In this document: piece by piece, positions 1 through 5,945 of the stretch
Layout of the letters: each line of letters begins with the position of its first letter
Position numbering within the stretch: the stretch's first letter is position 1
Assembly: GCA_027026055.1 (NCBI GenBank)
Contig: JALVPA010000035.1
Span: forward strand, 1 to 6,999
Origin: Campylobacteraceae bacterium
GTDB taxonomy: Bacteria > Campylobacterota > Campylobacteria > Campylobacterales > Sulfurovaceae
DNA length: 6,999 nucleotides
Direction: 5' to 3'
Made by a program: the position numbers and the translations under genes
Notes under the pieces: model-generated
The model's database searches: none
What the model saw: the letters and a program-made list of their open reading frames with translations, nothing else
Told to the model about the DNA's origin: nothing

Positions 1-379
1 CGAAAAGACGCGCGAAATCATCGATGCGAAAGCGGCAAGCGAAGAGGACTGGGATACGGAGTATCTCGACAATATCTTGAGTATCAAAGTGGTCGAAGGG
101 GTGGAAGAGGCCGTTGCGCATATCGCACGACACGGTTCGCAGCACTCCGAAGCGATTATTACCGAAAACTATACGACCGCCGAGAAGTTTTTGGACGATG
201 TCGATGCGGCGTGCGTCTATCTAAACGCTTCGACGCAGTTTACCGACGGCGGAGAGTTCGGTTTCGGTGCCGAAGTGGGTATCAGTACGAACAAACTCCA
301 TGCCCGAGGCCCGATGGGTATCAATGAGTTGACTACTTACAAATATAAAATATACGGACACGGCGAAACACGCGCCTAA
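1..379 (+). CDS. proA: Gamma-glutamyl phosphate reductase, C-terminal part (5' end outside window)
   Basis: This enzyme carries out the NADPH-dependent reduction of gamma-glutamyl phosphate to glutamate semialdehyde, the second step of proline synthesis, in the cytoplasm. About 126 C-terminal residues are visible, read in phase from base 2; the family is usually about 410-420 residues, so roughly the last third is present and the catalytic Cys lies upstream of the window. Diagnostic family segments are the stretch NASTQFTDGGEFGFGAEVGI followed by STNKLHARGPMG, and the C-terminal ELTTYKYKIYGHG, which corresponds to the usual ELTTYK...G.G ending. The frame is open from the window edge to the TAA. 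A 71-base gap with its own promoter-like sequence separates it from slyD, so the two need not be cotranscribed. No defects are visible in the part present. Confidence 0.95.
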   Translation, partial: EKTREIIDAKAASEEDWDTEYLDNILSIKVVEGVEEAVAHIARHGSQHSEAIITENYTTAEKFLDDVDAACVYLNASTQFTDGGEFGFGAEVGISTNKLHARGPMGINELTTYKYKIYGHGETRA

Positions 380-384
380 AGTGT

Positions 385-431
385 CGTTAAGGGTCGGGTA
401 AGGTTCGTAGGATACAATAGCGGACTTAACG
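385..431 (+). promoter_or_regulatory. Probable slyD promoter flanked by a 7-bp inverted repeat
   Basis: A TACAAT -10 box at 413-418, preceded by GGA, lies 32 bases before the slyD ATG; no clear -35 is visible, as is common for sigma-70 promoters of Campylobacterota. The box is bracketed by CGTTAAG (385-391) and its exact reverse complement CTTAACG (425-431). The right arm would fall just after the expected transcription start. The -10 call is reasonable. That the repeat is an operator is only inference; seven-bp pairs can arise by chance. Confidence 0.5.
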
Positions 432-450
432 TAACATATAAGGAAAATCA

Positions 451-957
451 ATGGCAATCAAAGAAGAAAATAGTGTCGTAGGTATCGAATACGAAGTGAA
501 AGACGCTGCGACGGGTGAAACGGTAGACAGCAATAAAGGACAACAACCTTTGGAGTTTATCACGGGTAAAGGACATATCATTCCCGGTTTGGAGAAAGCG
601 CTGGTGGGGATGAAAGAGGGTGAAAGCGCGGATATCCTCGTCAAAGCGGTCGACGCATACGGCGAAACGAATCCCGAAGCGGTGCAAACACTGCCTATCG
701 AGCAGTTCGAAGGTATCGATCTCAAAGAGGGAATGACGCTTTACGGTCAAGGTGAAAACGGCGAAACGATTCAAGTGACGGTCAAATCCTTCAACGACAA
801 AGAAGTGACCGTCGACTTCAACCATCCGTTGGCAGGAAAAGATTTGATGTTTACCGTGACGGTTTCTTCCGAAAGAGACGCTACGGAAGAAGAAGCGGCT
901 ACCGGACAAGTGGGCGGCGGACACTGTACCGACGGCTCTTGCGGCTGCGGACACTAA
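451..957 (+). CDS. slyD: FKBP-type peptidyl-prolyl isomerase / nickel metallochaperone SlyD
   Basis: SlyD isomerises X-Pro bonds, acts as a chaperone, and in proteobacteria delivers nickel to [NiFe]-hydrogenase or urease maturation in the cytoplasm. The 168 residues show the split FKBP fold: residues about 1-70 (core motif ITGKGHIIPGLEKALVGM at 38-54) and about 128-145 (NHPLAGKDLMFTV). The insert-in-flap domain lies between them, at about 74-127. The C-terminal tail is Gly/His/Cys-rich (GGGHCTDGSCGCGH), with H158, C159, C164, C166 and H168 as likely metal ligands. This tail is much shorter than the E. coli one but of the same kind. The start is supported by AAGGAA at 440-445, five bases before the ATG. 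It stands alone, with a promoter before it and a terminator-like hairpin after it. A role in hydrogenase maturation is plausible for this group but is not shown by neighbours here. Confidence 0.94.
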   Translation: MAIKEENSVVGIEYEVKDAATGETVDSNKGQQPLEFITGKGHIIPGLEKALVGMKEGESADILVKAVDAYGETNPEAVQTLPIEQFEGIDLKEGMTLYGQGENGETIQVTVKSFNDKEVTVDFNHPLAGKDLMFTVTVSSERDATEEEAATGQVGGGHCTDGSCGCGH

Positions 958-960
958 ATC

Positions 961-983
961 GAAGAGACTCTCGGAGTTTTTTC
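961..983 (+). terminator. Intrinsic terminator-like hairpin after slyD
   Basis: GAAGAGACTC (961-970) pairs with GAGTTTTTTC (974-983) around a TCG loop. This gives ten base pairs including two G-U pairs, with the T-run forming the 3' arm. It starts three bases after the slyD stop. The U-rich arm is partly inside the stem, so an alternative shorter stem (ACTC/GAGT) followed by a free TTTTT is the more classical terminator reading. Either form would separate slyD from the next gene. Confidence 0.55.
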
Positions 984-1063
984 GGGAGTTACGCTTAGCT
1001 ACAATCTTTCTTATATACATCTTGGTAAATTTTCACTCTATCTTAACTTTTGACGAAGTGCGT

Positions 1064-1095
1064 TATAATTCTTCCATATAATATGGGGGGGGAAG
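1064..1095 (+). promoter_or_regulatory. Promoter and G8-tract leader of the degenerate kinase-like gene
   Basis: A consensus TATAAT lies at 1064-1069, so transcription should begin near 1076, giving a leader of about 25 bases. The leader contains eight consecutive G (1085-1092) followed by AAG. The GGGGAAG end of this run is the only Shine-Dalgarno-like sequence before the ATG at 1101 (spacing about 5). The TTGACG at 1050 is too close to the -10 to be its -35. A weaker second -10 (TACAAT, 1000-1005) could give a longer transcript. Homopolymeric G runs are known slippage sites in Campylobacter and Helicobacter; slippage here would change the ribosome-binding site or its spacing. Confidence 0.55.
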
Positions 1096-1100
1096 TATCC

Positions 1101-2459
1101 ATGAAAAAAATAGAAAATCTTTTCGATATCAATATGGTGCTGATGATGCTCTATTCGGTATTGGAGCAAGCGCGTGAAAAGGAAGGGATTGAGTTGGTTT
1201 TCGATATCGAACAGACCGTTCCCAAAGAGTTGCGAGGCGACCCCGAAGCGTTAACCCGTATTTTGTCTCAACTGGTGAACTTCGTCATACACCATTGCAG
1301 TAGTAAGGAGATTGTTTTACATCTCAGTGCGCCGGAAGACTTTTTATATGAAGAAGAAATCACATTTTCTTTACCTGTCGATCCCGAAAAAGTGACGCAA
1401 CGAAAAATTGAGAGTTTTTTTCGTGCCAGGCTCAATCCGATGCTCGAGAGGGTAGAGGGAAAAGCGGAGGTGGATGCGGACGGCGCGCGTATTTTGCTGC
1501 ATATCCCTTTCAAACTCGGAGATTTGGGCAACAGACGCTACTATCGTCTGCCGGATATAGGAATGCTGGGTAAGAAAGTGTTGATTATTACCAACAGCAA
1601 AGCGGTATCGGAAAGTTTGCGAAAAATGTTTCGGTACTTTCTTTACGAAGTGGATGTTGGAGCGGAAGAGTATAAAAAACGCGGCGGTAATTTGGCGCTT
1701 TACGATATTTTCGTGTTGGAAGATTCGCTGCTTACCGACGGTATCGCCGAATTGGTTACGAAGATCCAAAAAAAAGAAGATTTGAAATTCGTACTTTTGG
1801 AAGATGCCAATACGACGGAACGTAAACAAGCGCCTTATATTTCGGCCTATTTGGTTAAACCCGTGATGCAAGAGAGTATTTTCGAGTTGATCGTATCGCT
1901 TTTCGAAAAAGATGTCAAAGAGCGCAAAATAAAAAACGAGGCGCATATGCCTCCCGAAATCAACATGGAACAGTACCTTAACGAAGCGTTCAAAAAGAGC
2001 GAAGAAGCCTATGCGAAAATACATCTGAATACGGATTCCTCTTTTGACGACGCATTGCACGAAGATGCGCAGCAGCATACGTCGCTTTTGCCACCGGACG
2101 ACTATTTCGAATATCCGATATTGGATACGAGAGAGGGGGAAGAAAAGGCGCGAAAATATCATCTCGATTATACGAAAGAGTTGAAAAAGTTTGTCGATAC
2201 TTTTAGCCGTTCCGATTATTATTTTAAAGAGATCGTTCAAAACAAAGCGGTATGGCAGATCAAAGAGTTCACTATCGATTTGGAAAAACGGTCGGCCGCG
2301 ATAGGCGCCAAACGAATGGCACGTTTTGCCGAAAAAGTGGGATTGATTTTTATCTACAATAAATTGGAGATGTTGCCCGTCTATGCAAACAAATATCACC
2401 AAGAGCTTCAAAAACTGATGTTGGAGATCTCCGCGTATTTGCGAAAACGTCGGAAATAG
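1101..2459 (+). CDS. Degenerate hybrid kinase-like protein (pseudo-HATPase, pseudo-receiver, Hpt-like domain)
   Basis: This 452-residue soluble protein has no recognised name. Residues about 30-140 resemble the ATP-binding domain of a histidine kinase: GDPEALTRILSQLV at 46-59 matches the pre-N-box helix. However, the N-box Asn position is F61, and no DxGxG G1 or G2 box can be found. Residues about 157-270 look like a receiver. The acidic pocket reads IITNS instead of a DD pair, the phospho-Asp position in YDIFVLED is E207, and K253-P254 is kept. Residues about 350-445 resemble an Hpt helical bundle (EKRSAAIGAKRMARFAEKV), with Ile at the phosphoacceptor His position. A charged linker (about 270-345) joins the last two. 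The start at 1101 follows a G-rich ribosome site; in-frame TTG 1050 and ATG 1083 are less likely. The next gene begins 22 bases downstream. I infer a scaffold or regulator without phosphotransfer; the domain alignment was done by eye. Confidence 0.75.
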   Translation: MKKIENLFDINMVLMMLYSVLEQAREKEGIELVFDIEQTVPKELRGDPEALTRILSQLVNFVIHHCSSKEIVLHLSAPEDFLYEEEITFSLPVDPEKVTQRKIESFFRARLNPMLERVEGKAEVDADGARILLHIPFKLGDLGNRRYYRLPDIGMLGKKVLIITNSKAVSESLRKMFRYFLYEVDVGAEEYKKRGGNLALYDIFVLEDSLLTDGIAELVTKIQKKEDLKFVLLEDANTTERKQAPYISAYLVKPVMQESIFELIVSLFEKDVKERKIKNEAHMPPEINMEQYLNEAFKKSEEAYAKIHLNTDSSFDDALHEDAQQHTSLLPPDDYFEYPILDTREGEEKARKYHLDYTKELKKFVDTFSRSDYYFKEIVQNKAVWQIKEFTIDLEKRSAAIGAKRMARFAEKVGLIFIYNKLEMLPVYANKYHQELQKLMLEISAYLRKRRK

Positions 2460-2481
2460 TCGCATAAGTCGAAAAAGATAG

Positions 2482-2979
2482 ATGATAGAACAAACGGAAC
2501 ATGCGTACAATATCGCGGAGGTGGGTACAGCAACGGTTTTGTCGTTTTATCTGCTTTGGCAGGCATATCGTCTTGTCAAGCCGAAAAAAAACGCTTTTTT
2601 GTGTAAGTACTCCCGTCTACGCAAAATGAAAAAACTCGCTTGGGAAGAGTTCGAAAGGTTGTGTGCGGCGATGTTTGAAAAAGAAGGATGGCGTATCGTG
2701 CGTTCGGGAAAACAAGGCGCCGACGGCGGTATCGATATCGTCATGCGTAAAATCGGTAAAACGGCGCTGGTACAGTGCAAACGCTACCGCGACGCGCCCG
2801 TCGGGGTCAAAACGGTGCGAGAGATGTACGGGTTGTTGCACGAACACGGTGCCGATACGGCTTATGTCGTCACCAGCAGTACCTTTACCAAAGAATCGGT
2901 CGAATTTGCCGAGCACAAACCGATAGTGCTCATCGACGCGCATGCTCTTTCGCGACGTTTGAAACGCTATTGTCGCTGA
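2482..2979 (+). CDS. Membrane-anchored Mrr-type restriction endonuclease-like protein
   Basis: The 165-residue protein has a short hydrophobic segment at about 14-28 (VGTATVLSFYLLWQA), a basic stretch, then an Mrr_cat nuclease domain at about 50-160. The PD-(D/E)xK active site is recognisable: E56 in WEEFERL, D85 in GADGGIDI, and Q98-x-K100 in VQCKRY. The following strand/helix AYVVTSSTFTKESVEFA is also typical of the family. Mrr proteins cleave DNA, often when it is methylated, but small membrane-tethered relatives without a DNA-recognition domain are of unknown role. It has no separate specificity domain or methyltransferase partner here. The ATG at 2482 has only a weak AAAAAGATAG ribosome site. 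An internal ATG at 2626 would remove the membrane segment but has no ribosome site either. The 22-base gap to the upstream gene suggests cotranscription with the degenerate kinase-like protein. Confidence 0.85.
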   Translation: MIEQTEHAYNIAEVGTATVLSFYLLWQAYRLVKPKKNAFLCKYSRLRKMKKLAWEEFERLCAAMFEKEGWRIVRSGKQGADGGIDIVMRKIGKTALVQCKRYRDAPVGVKTVREMYGLLHEHGADTAYVVTSSTFTKESVEFAEHKPIVLIDAHALSRRLKRYCR

Positions 2980-3011
2980 GTACGGTAATGCGCCCCTTAG
3001 CGGCTTTTGGA

Positions 3012-3046
3012 TACAATCGAACTACAACTTTACTCCAATAAAGGAT
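3012..3046 (+). promoter_or_regulatory. Promoter and ribosome site of the fabD operon
   Basis: TACAAT at 3012-3017 in the context GGATACAATCG closely resembles the box before slyD (GGATACAATAG). A good AAGGAT ribosome site at 3041-3046 lies five bases before the fabD ATG. No convincing -35 is visible. It would drive fabD, mtnN and the TtcA-like gene together. Confidence 0.5.
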
Positions 3047-3051
3047 AGCAT

Positions 3052-3993
3052 ATGTCGGTAAAATGTGCATTTTTATTTCCCGGACAAGGTTCTCAAGCCT
3101 TAGGTATGGGAGAGGATTTTTATCGTAACTTTCCCGTCGCCAAGGAGATGTTCGAAGCGGCTTCGGAGCGTACGGGGATCGATTTTGCGGCATTGATGTT
3201 CGAAGAGAACGACAAACTCGAAAAGACCGAATATACGCAACCTGCGATTTTGTTGGTATCGACAATCGCGCACAAACTTTTTGAAAACGAGTTGCCGCTC
3301 AAACCGGTTTATGCCTTGGGACACTCCCTCGGAGAGTTTTCGGCGTTGAGTGCGGTGGGTGCGTTGGAGAGTATCGATGCGGTATCGTTGGTCAACCTTC
3401 GCGGTAAGTTGATGGCCGAAGCGTGCGAAGGAGCGGATGTCGGTATGTTGGTGAGCTTAGGACTGGACGATGCGACCGTAGAGCGTATCTGCACGGAGCA
3501 ACGCGAAGCGGGTAGAAAGGTGTGGCCCGTCAACTACAATGCAGAAGGACAAATCGTTATCGCCGGTATCAAAGATGACCTTAAAGCGTTGGAACCGATT
3601 CTCAAAGAAGCGAAAGCAAGACGTGCGATGCTTTTGAATATGTCCGTAGCCTCTCACTGTCCGTTGCTTGAGAGTGCCGTGGATCCTTTGGCGAAAAGAC
3701 TTGAAGAGGTACTGCGAGACGAGTTCGTCGCGCCCGTGGTTTCGAACGTAACGGCGGAAAAGTATAGTACCAAAGCCGAAGCGCTCGAATTGCTTCCCAA
3801 ACAGTTGATTTCGCCGGTACTTTATAAACAGTCTATCGCGAAATTCGACGATGAAGTCGATTGTTATGTGGAGTTCGGTCACGGAGGTGTACTCAAAGGA
3901 CTTAATCGCCGTGCGACGAAAAAACCGCACTTTGTCGTTTCCGATGCCGCCTCTTTGGAAACCGCGCTTACCGAAGTGTCGAAACTGGGGTAA
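3052..3993 (+). CDS. fabD: Malonyl-CoA:ACP transacylase
   Basis: FabD transfers malonyl from CoA to acyl carrier protein, supplying the extender unit for type II fatty acid synthesis in the cytoplasm. At 313 residues it has the usual family length. The N-terminal FPGQGSQ is at 9-15, the nucleophile elbow GHSLGEFSAL at 90-99 has catalytic S92, R117 (LRGKLM) binds the malonyl carboxylate, and H202 (ASHCP) completes the dyad. S92 and R117 fall at the same numbers as in the E. coli enzyme. NYNAEGQIVIAG (161-172) and the C-terminal EFGHGGVLKGLNRR are also typical. The start follows AAGGAT. It is the first gene of a tight operon: the next start is five bases after its TAA. This order is shared, as I recall, with C. 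jejuni (Cj0116-Cj0118). All key residues are present. Confidence 0.97.
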   Translation: MSVKCAFLFPGQGSQALGMGEDFYRNFPVAKEMFEAASERTGIDFAALMFEENDKLEKTEYTQPAILLVSTIAHKLFENELPLKPVYALGHSLGEFSALSAVGALESIDAVSLVNLRGKLMAEACEGADVGMLVSLGLDDATVERICTEQREAGRKVWPVNYNAEGQIVIAGIKDDLKALEPILKEAKARRAMLLNMSVASHCPLLESAVDPLAKRLEEVLRDEFVAPVVSNVTAEKYSTKAEALELLPKQLISPVLYKQSIAKFDDEVDCYVEFGHGGVLKGLNRRATKKPHFVVSDAASLETALTEVSKLG

Positions 3994-3998
3994 GAGGT

Positions 3999-4706
3999 AT
4001 GAAAATCGCGATAATGGGTGCGATGCCCGAAGAGATAGAGCCGCTGATAGAGAATTTGGACAAGGTCACCACCAGTGTTTATGCCGCGAACAGATATTAC
4101 GAGGGACGTTACGACGATAAAGAGGTGGTGGTGGCCTATTCCAAGATAGGAAAGGTGTTTGCCGCAATGACGGCGACGATTTTGTTGGAACGTTTCGACT
4201 GTGATGTATTGCTCTTTTCCGGAGTGGCGGGTGCGATAGCCGAGGATTTAAAAATCGGAGATTTGATCGTGGCGGACGGGTTGTGTCAGCACGATTTGGA
4301 TATCACCGCGTTTGGGCATCCTTACGGCTATGTACCCGAAGGTGAGGTGTGTATCCCCACCGATGCCAAACTTCGTACGCTTGCGCATCAAGTGGCGCAA
4401 AAAAAGAAAATCGTACTCAAAGAGGGGATTATCGCCACGGGCGATCAGTTTGTCGCCGACCCGGCGCGAAAAGCGTGGGTGAAAGAGACCTTCGACGCGG
4501 TGGCGCTGGAGATGGAGGGGGCGGCGGTTGCGGTCGTGTGCAATGCTTTTGAGACACCCTTTTTTATCCTACGAGCGATTAGCGATGCGGCGGATATGGA
4601 TGCGGGATTCGACTTTGATACTTTTTTGGCTTCTTCGGCGAAGATCAGCGCCGATTTTATCCTCTCGATGGTAGAGGAGATGGACGAGGCGATAGTGAGT
4701 CGTTGA
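3999..4706 (+). CDS. mtnN: 5'-methylthioadenosine/S-adenosylhomocysteine (and aminodeoxyfutalosine) nucleosidase
   Basis: This enzyme hydrolyses the glycosidic bond of methylthioadenosine and S-adenosylhomocysteine, releasing adenine. In Helicobacter and Campylobacter the same enzyme also acts on 6-amino-6-deoxyfutalosine in menaquinone synthesis, and I infer that role here from lineage. The 235 residues match the family length. Visible landmarks are GAMPEEIEPL with E12 (general acid/base region), FSGVAGAI (73-80), DLDITAFGHPYG (99-110), ATGDQFV (146-152), the substrate-binding pair M172-E173 in ALEMEGAAVAVVC, and catalytic D196 in RAISDAAD. These correspond to E. coli M173, E174 and D197. 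The AAGAGG ribosome site overlaps the end of fabD, and four bases separate its stop from the next start, so translation is probably coupled. The gene is also known as pfs or mtn. Confidence 0.96.
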   Translation: MKIAIMGAMPEEIEPLIENLDKVTTSVYAANRYYEGRYDDKEVVVAYSKIGKVFAAMTATILLERFDCDVLLFSGVAGAIAEDLKIGDLIVADGLCQHDLDITAFGHPYGYVPEGEVCIPTDAKLRTLAHQVAQKKKIVLKEGIIATGDQFVADPARKAWVKETFDAVALEMEGAAVAVVCNAFETPFFILRAISDAADMDAGFDFDTFLASSAKISADFILSMVEEMDEAIVSR

Positions 4707-4710
4707 TCGT

Positions 4711-5514
4711 ATGAAAGAACGGATACGAAACGCTTCGTCCGTCAAAAAGGCGAAGCTGAGCAAAAAGCTTCTGCAATGTATCGGTAAAACCAATGTCAAC
4801 TATCGTCTGATAGGCGAAGGCGATCGCGTTTTGGTGGGACTCAGCGGCGGCAAAGATTCGTTGGCGTTGGTACATGCGCTCAAACACGTACGCGCTCATG
4901 CGCCGTTCGATTTTGAGTTTGAAGCGGTGACGGTGAGCTACGGGATGCCGGGCGAAAACTACGAAGCGTTGCATGCACATTGCGAAACTTACGGTATTGC
5001 GCATCGTATCTACAAGACCAAAATTTTCGAAATCGCACAAGAGACGATACGCGAGAACAGTTCGTATTGTAGCTATTTTTCGCGAATGCGGCGCGGAGCG
5101 CTCTATACGTTCGCCGCCGAACACGGCTTTGACAAAGTAGCGCTCGGACACCATTTCGACGATGCGGTCGAGAGCTTTTTTATGAATATGTTTTACAACG
5201 GTACGATGCGTTCGATGGCACCGATTTACAAAACCTCGCACGGCTTTCATCTCATACGTCCTCTCATCGAATGCAGAGAGGCGCAACTGCGAGGCTTCGC
5301 CGAAGAGAACGGTTTCGAGACGATCGGAGACGAAGCGTGTCCCGCGATGCGTATGCAGGTCAAATACCCTTATGCCAGAGCGCAGACCAAAGCGTGGTTG
5401 GCACAGATGGAAAAAGAGCACCGCGACCTCTTCAAAATGCTCAAAGCCTCCTTCAAACACATCCATGACGACACCTTTCTCGATCCGTCCCGATGGAAAC
5501 GGGACGATGTGTAG
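4711..5514 (+). CDS. TtcA-family PP-loop tRNA thiolation protein with incomplete cysteine pairs
   Basis: TtcA inserts sulfur at C2 of cytidine 32 in tRNA, using ATP activation and an iron-sulfur cluster. This 267-residue protein has the N-type ATP pyrophosphatase loop SGGKDS at 45-50, the family's LGHHFDDAVESFFMNMFYNG (145-164) and IRPLIECRE (182-190). In E. coli TtcA the cluster ligands lie in CSLCSRLRRG and in a later CNLC. Here the matching segments read YCSYFSRMRRG (C120 kept, F123 in place of the second Cys) and ACPAMRMQ (C210 kept, M213 in place of Cys). The cluster may be absent, differently held, or the protein may have another substrate, so I give no symbol. Translation is probably coupled to mtnN (four-base gap; weak ribosome site). 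The equivalent C. jejuni gene, as I recall, also follows pfs. Confidence 0.85.
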   Translation: MKERIRNASSVKKAKLSKKLLQCIGKTNVNYRLIGEGDRVLVGLSGGKDSLALVHALKHVRAHAPFDFEFEAVTVSYGMPGENYEALHAHCETYGIAHRIYKTKIFEIAQETIRENSSYCSYFSRMRRGALYTFAAEHGFDKVALGHHFDDAVESFFMNMFYNGTMRSMAPIYKTSHGFHLIRPLIECREAQLRGFAEENGFETIGDEACPAMRMQVKYPYARAQTKAWLAQMEKEHRDLFKMLKASFKHIHDDTFLDPSRWKRDDV

Positions 5515-5541
5515 CATTGGAGGCGCTTCGGGCGTACCAAT
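5486..5541 (+). other. Two consecutive RNA hairpins at the 3' end of the TtcA-like gene
   Basis: CGTCCCG (5486-5492) and CGGGACG (5500-5506) form a perfect 7-bp stem with loop ATGGAAA inside the last codons. A second stem, ATTGG (5516-5520) with CCAAT (5537-5541), encloses an inner CGC/GCG stem around TTCGG and starts two bases after the stop. Neither is followed by a T-run, so they are not standard intrinsic terminators. They might protect or end the fabD operon message. The pairing is seen; the function is inferred. Confidence 0.35.
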
Positions 5542-5567
5542 CCGGGTGTCCGGCCGATCGATTTTGG

Positions 5568-5587
5568 GATAATTTACACAGAAGGAG
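5568..5587 (+). promoter_or_regulatory. Possible promoter and ribosome site of the small lipoprotein gene
   Basis: GATAAT at 5568-5573 could serve as a -10 box, and AGGAG at 5583-5587 is a strong ribosome site five bases before the ATG at 5593. The resulting leader would be only about 12 bases. Read-through from the fabD operon is an alternative source of transcript. Confidence 0.35.
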
Positions 5588-5592
5588 TGAAG

Positions 5593-5853
5593 ATGAGAAA
5601 TGTATATCTTGCGGGAGGTGTGTGCCTGTGGTTATGGATGACGGGTTGTGCAAATCGGACGGAGGCGAATTTCCCCGGTGAGGAGAGCCGGCATCAAACA
5701 TACAAAACGGTACACATCGATCAAGCACCCCCGAAGGCAAAAGAGGAGCATTGGATCGAACCTACTACCAAAGAAGAGATAGAAGCGTATCAGAAAGAGC
5801 AAGAAAAGCTCAGCGATTTTGAAAAGATGATGCGCTACCGCAAAAGAAAATAG
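5593..5853 (+). CDS. Small putative lipoprotein, function unknown
   Basis: The 86-residue product starts with a short type II signal peptide: R2, a hydrophobic core (VYLAGGVCLWLWM), then lipobox M-T-G-C with C19 as the expected lipidated residue. The mature part of about 68 residues is hydrophilic and charged, with a Pro/Lys/Glu-rich stretch (QAPPKAKEEHW) and a probable helix ending in FEKMMRYRKRK. I do not recognise the family; it is likely a lineage-specific membrane-attached lipoprotein. ATG 5593 is chosen because AGGAG sits five bases upstream, while the in-frame GTG at 5587 overlaps that site. It follows the fabD operon by 78 bases in the same direction. Nothing marks it as broken. Confidence 0.7.
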   Translation: MRNVYLAGGVCLWLWMTGCANRTEANFPGEESRHQTYKTVHIDQAPPKAKEEHWIEPTTKEEIEAYQKEQEKLSDFEKMMRYRKRK

Positions 5854-5874
5854 AGTTATCTTTTTGCCTTGCCA

Positions 5875-5945
5875 GCCGAGCATCGGCGTTACCAGTCAAT
5901 CCCTTCACAGTGACCTCCCGGCTCGTTTTCCGGCTTGACCACTGT
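5875..5945. other. Structured non-coding stretch with small inverted repeats
   Basis: Within the 362-base stretch lacking an intact gene (5854-6215), this part holds a GCCGA-GCA-TCGGC hairpin (5875-5887), an ACAGTG/CACTGT inverted pair (5907-5912 and 5940-5945), and a CCGGCT direct repeat (5918-5923 and 5930-5935) between the arms. A minus-strand open frame ends at the TTA of 5889-5891 with the peptide PENEPGGHCEGIDW. It has no in-frame start codon and is closed upstream near 6024. It may be a gene remnant or a short interspersed repeat; the sequence alone does not decide. Confidence 0.3.

Noticed and set aside
1050..1055. TTGACG as a -35 box for the promoter at 1064
   Set aside because: Only eight bases separate it from the -10 box, far from the usual 16-18.
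1050..1100. TTG start extending the kinase-like gene by 17 codons
   Set aside because: It lies upstream of the transcription start expected from TATAAT 1064-1069, has no ribosome site, and would encode the G-tract; ATG 1101 has the GGGGAAG site.
1371..2510. 379-codon open frame on the minus strand
   Set aside because: Fully antisense to the kinase-like gene; the product is Phe/Arg-rich with no family features, as expected of a shadow frame.
4657..5517. 286-codon open frame on the minus strand
   Set aside because: Antisense to the end of mtnN and the TtcA-like gene, both of which carry clear family motifs on the + strand.
5587..5592. GTG start two codons upstream for the lipoprotein
   Set aside because: The GTG is part of the AGGAG ribosome site that serves ATG 5593.
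5875..5887. GCCGA-GCA-TCGGC as an intrinsic terminator for the lipoprotein gene
   Set aside because: The T-run (5861-5865) lies before the hairpin on the + strand and there is no T-run after it on either strand.
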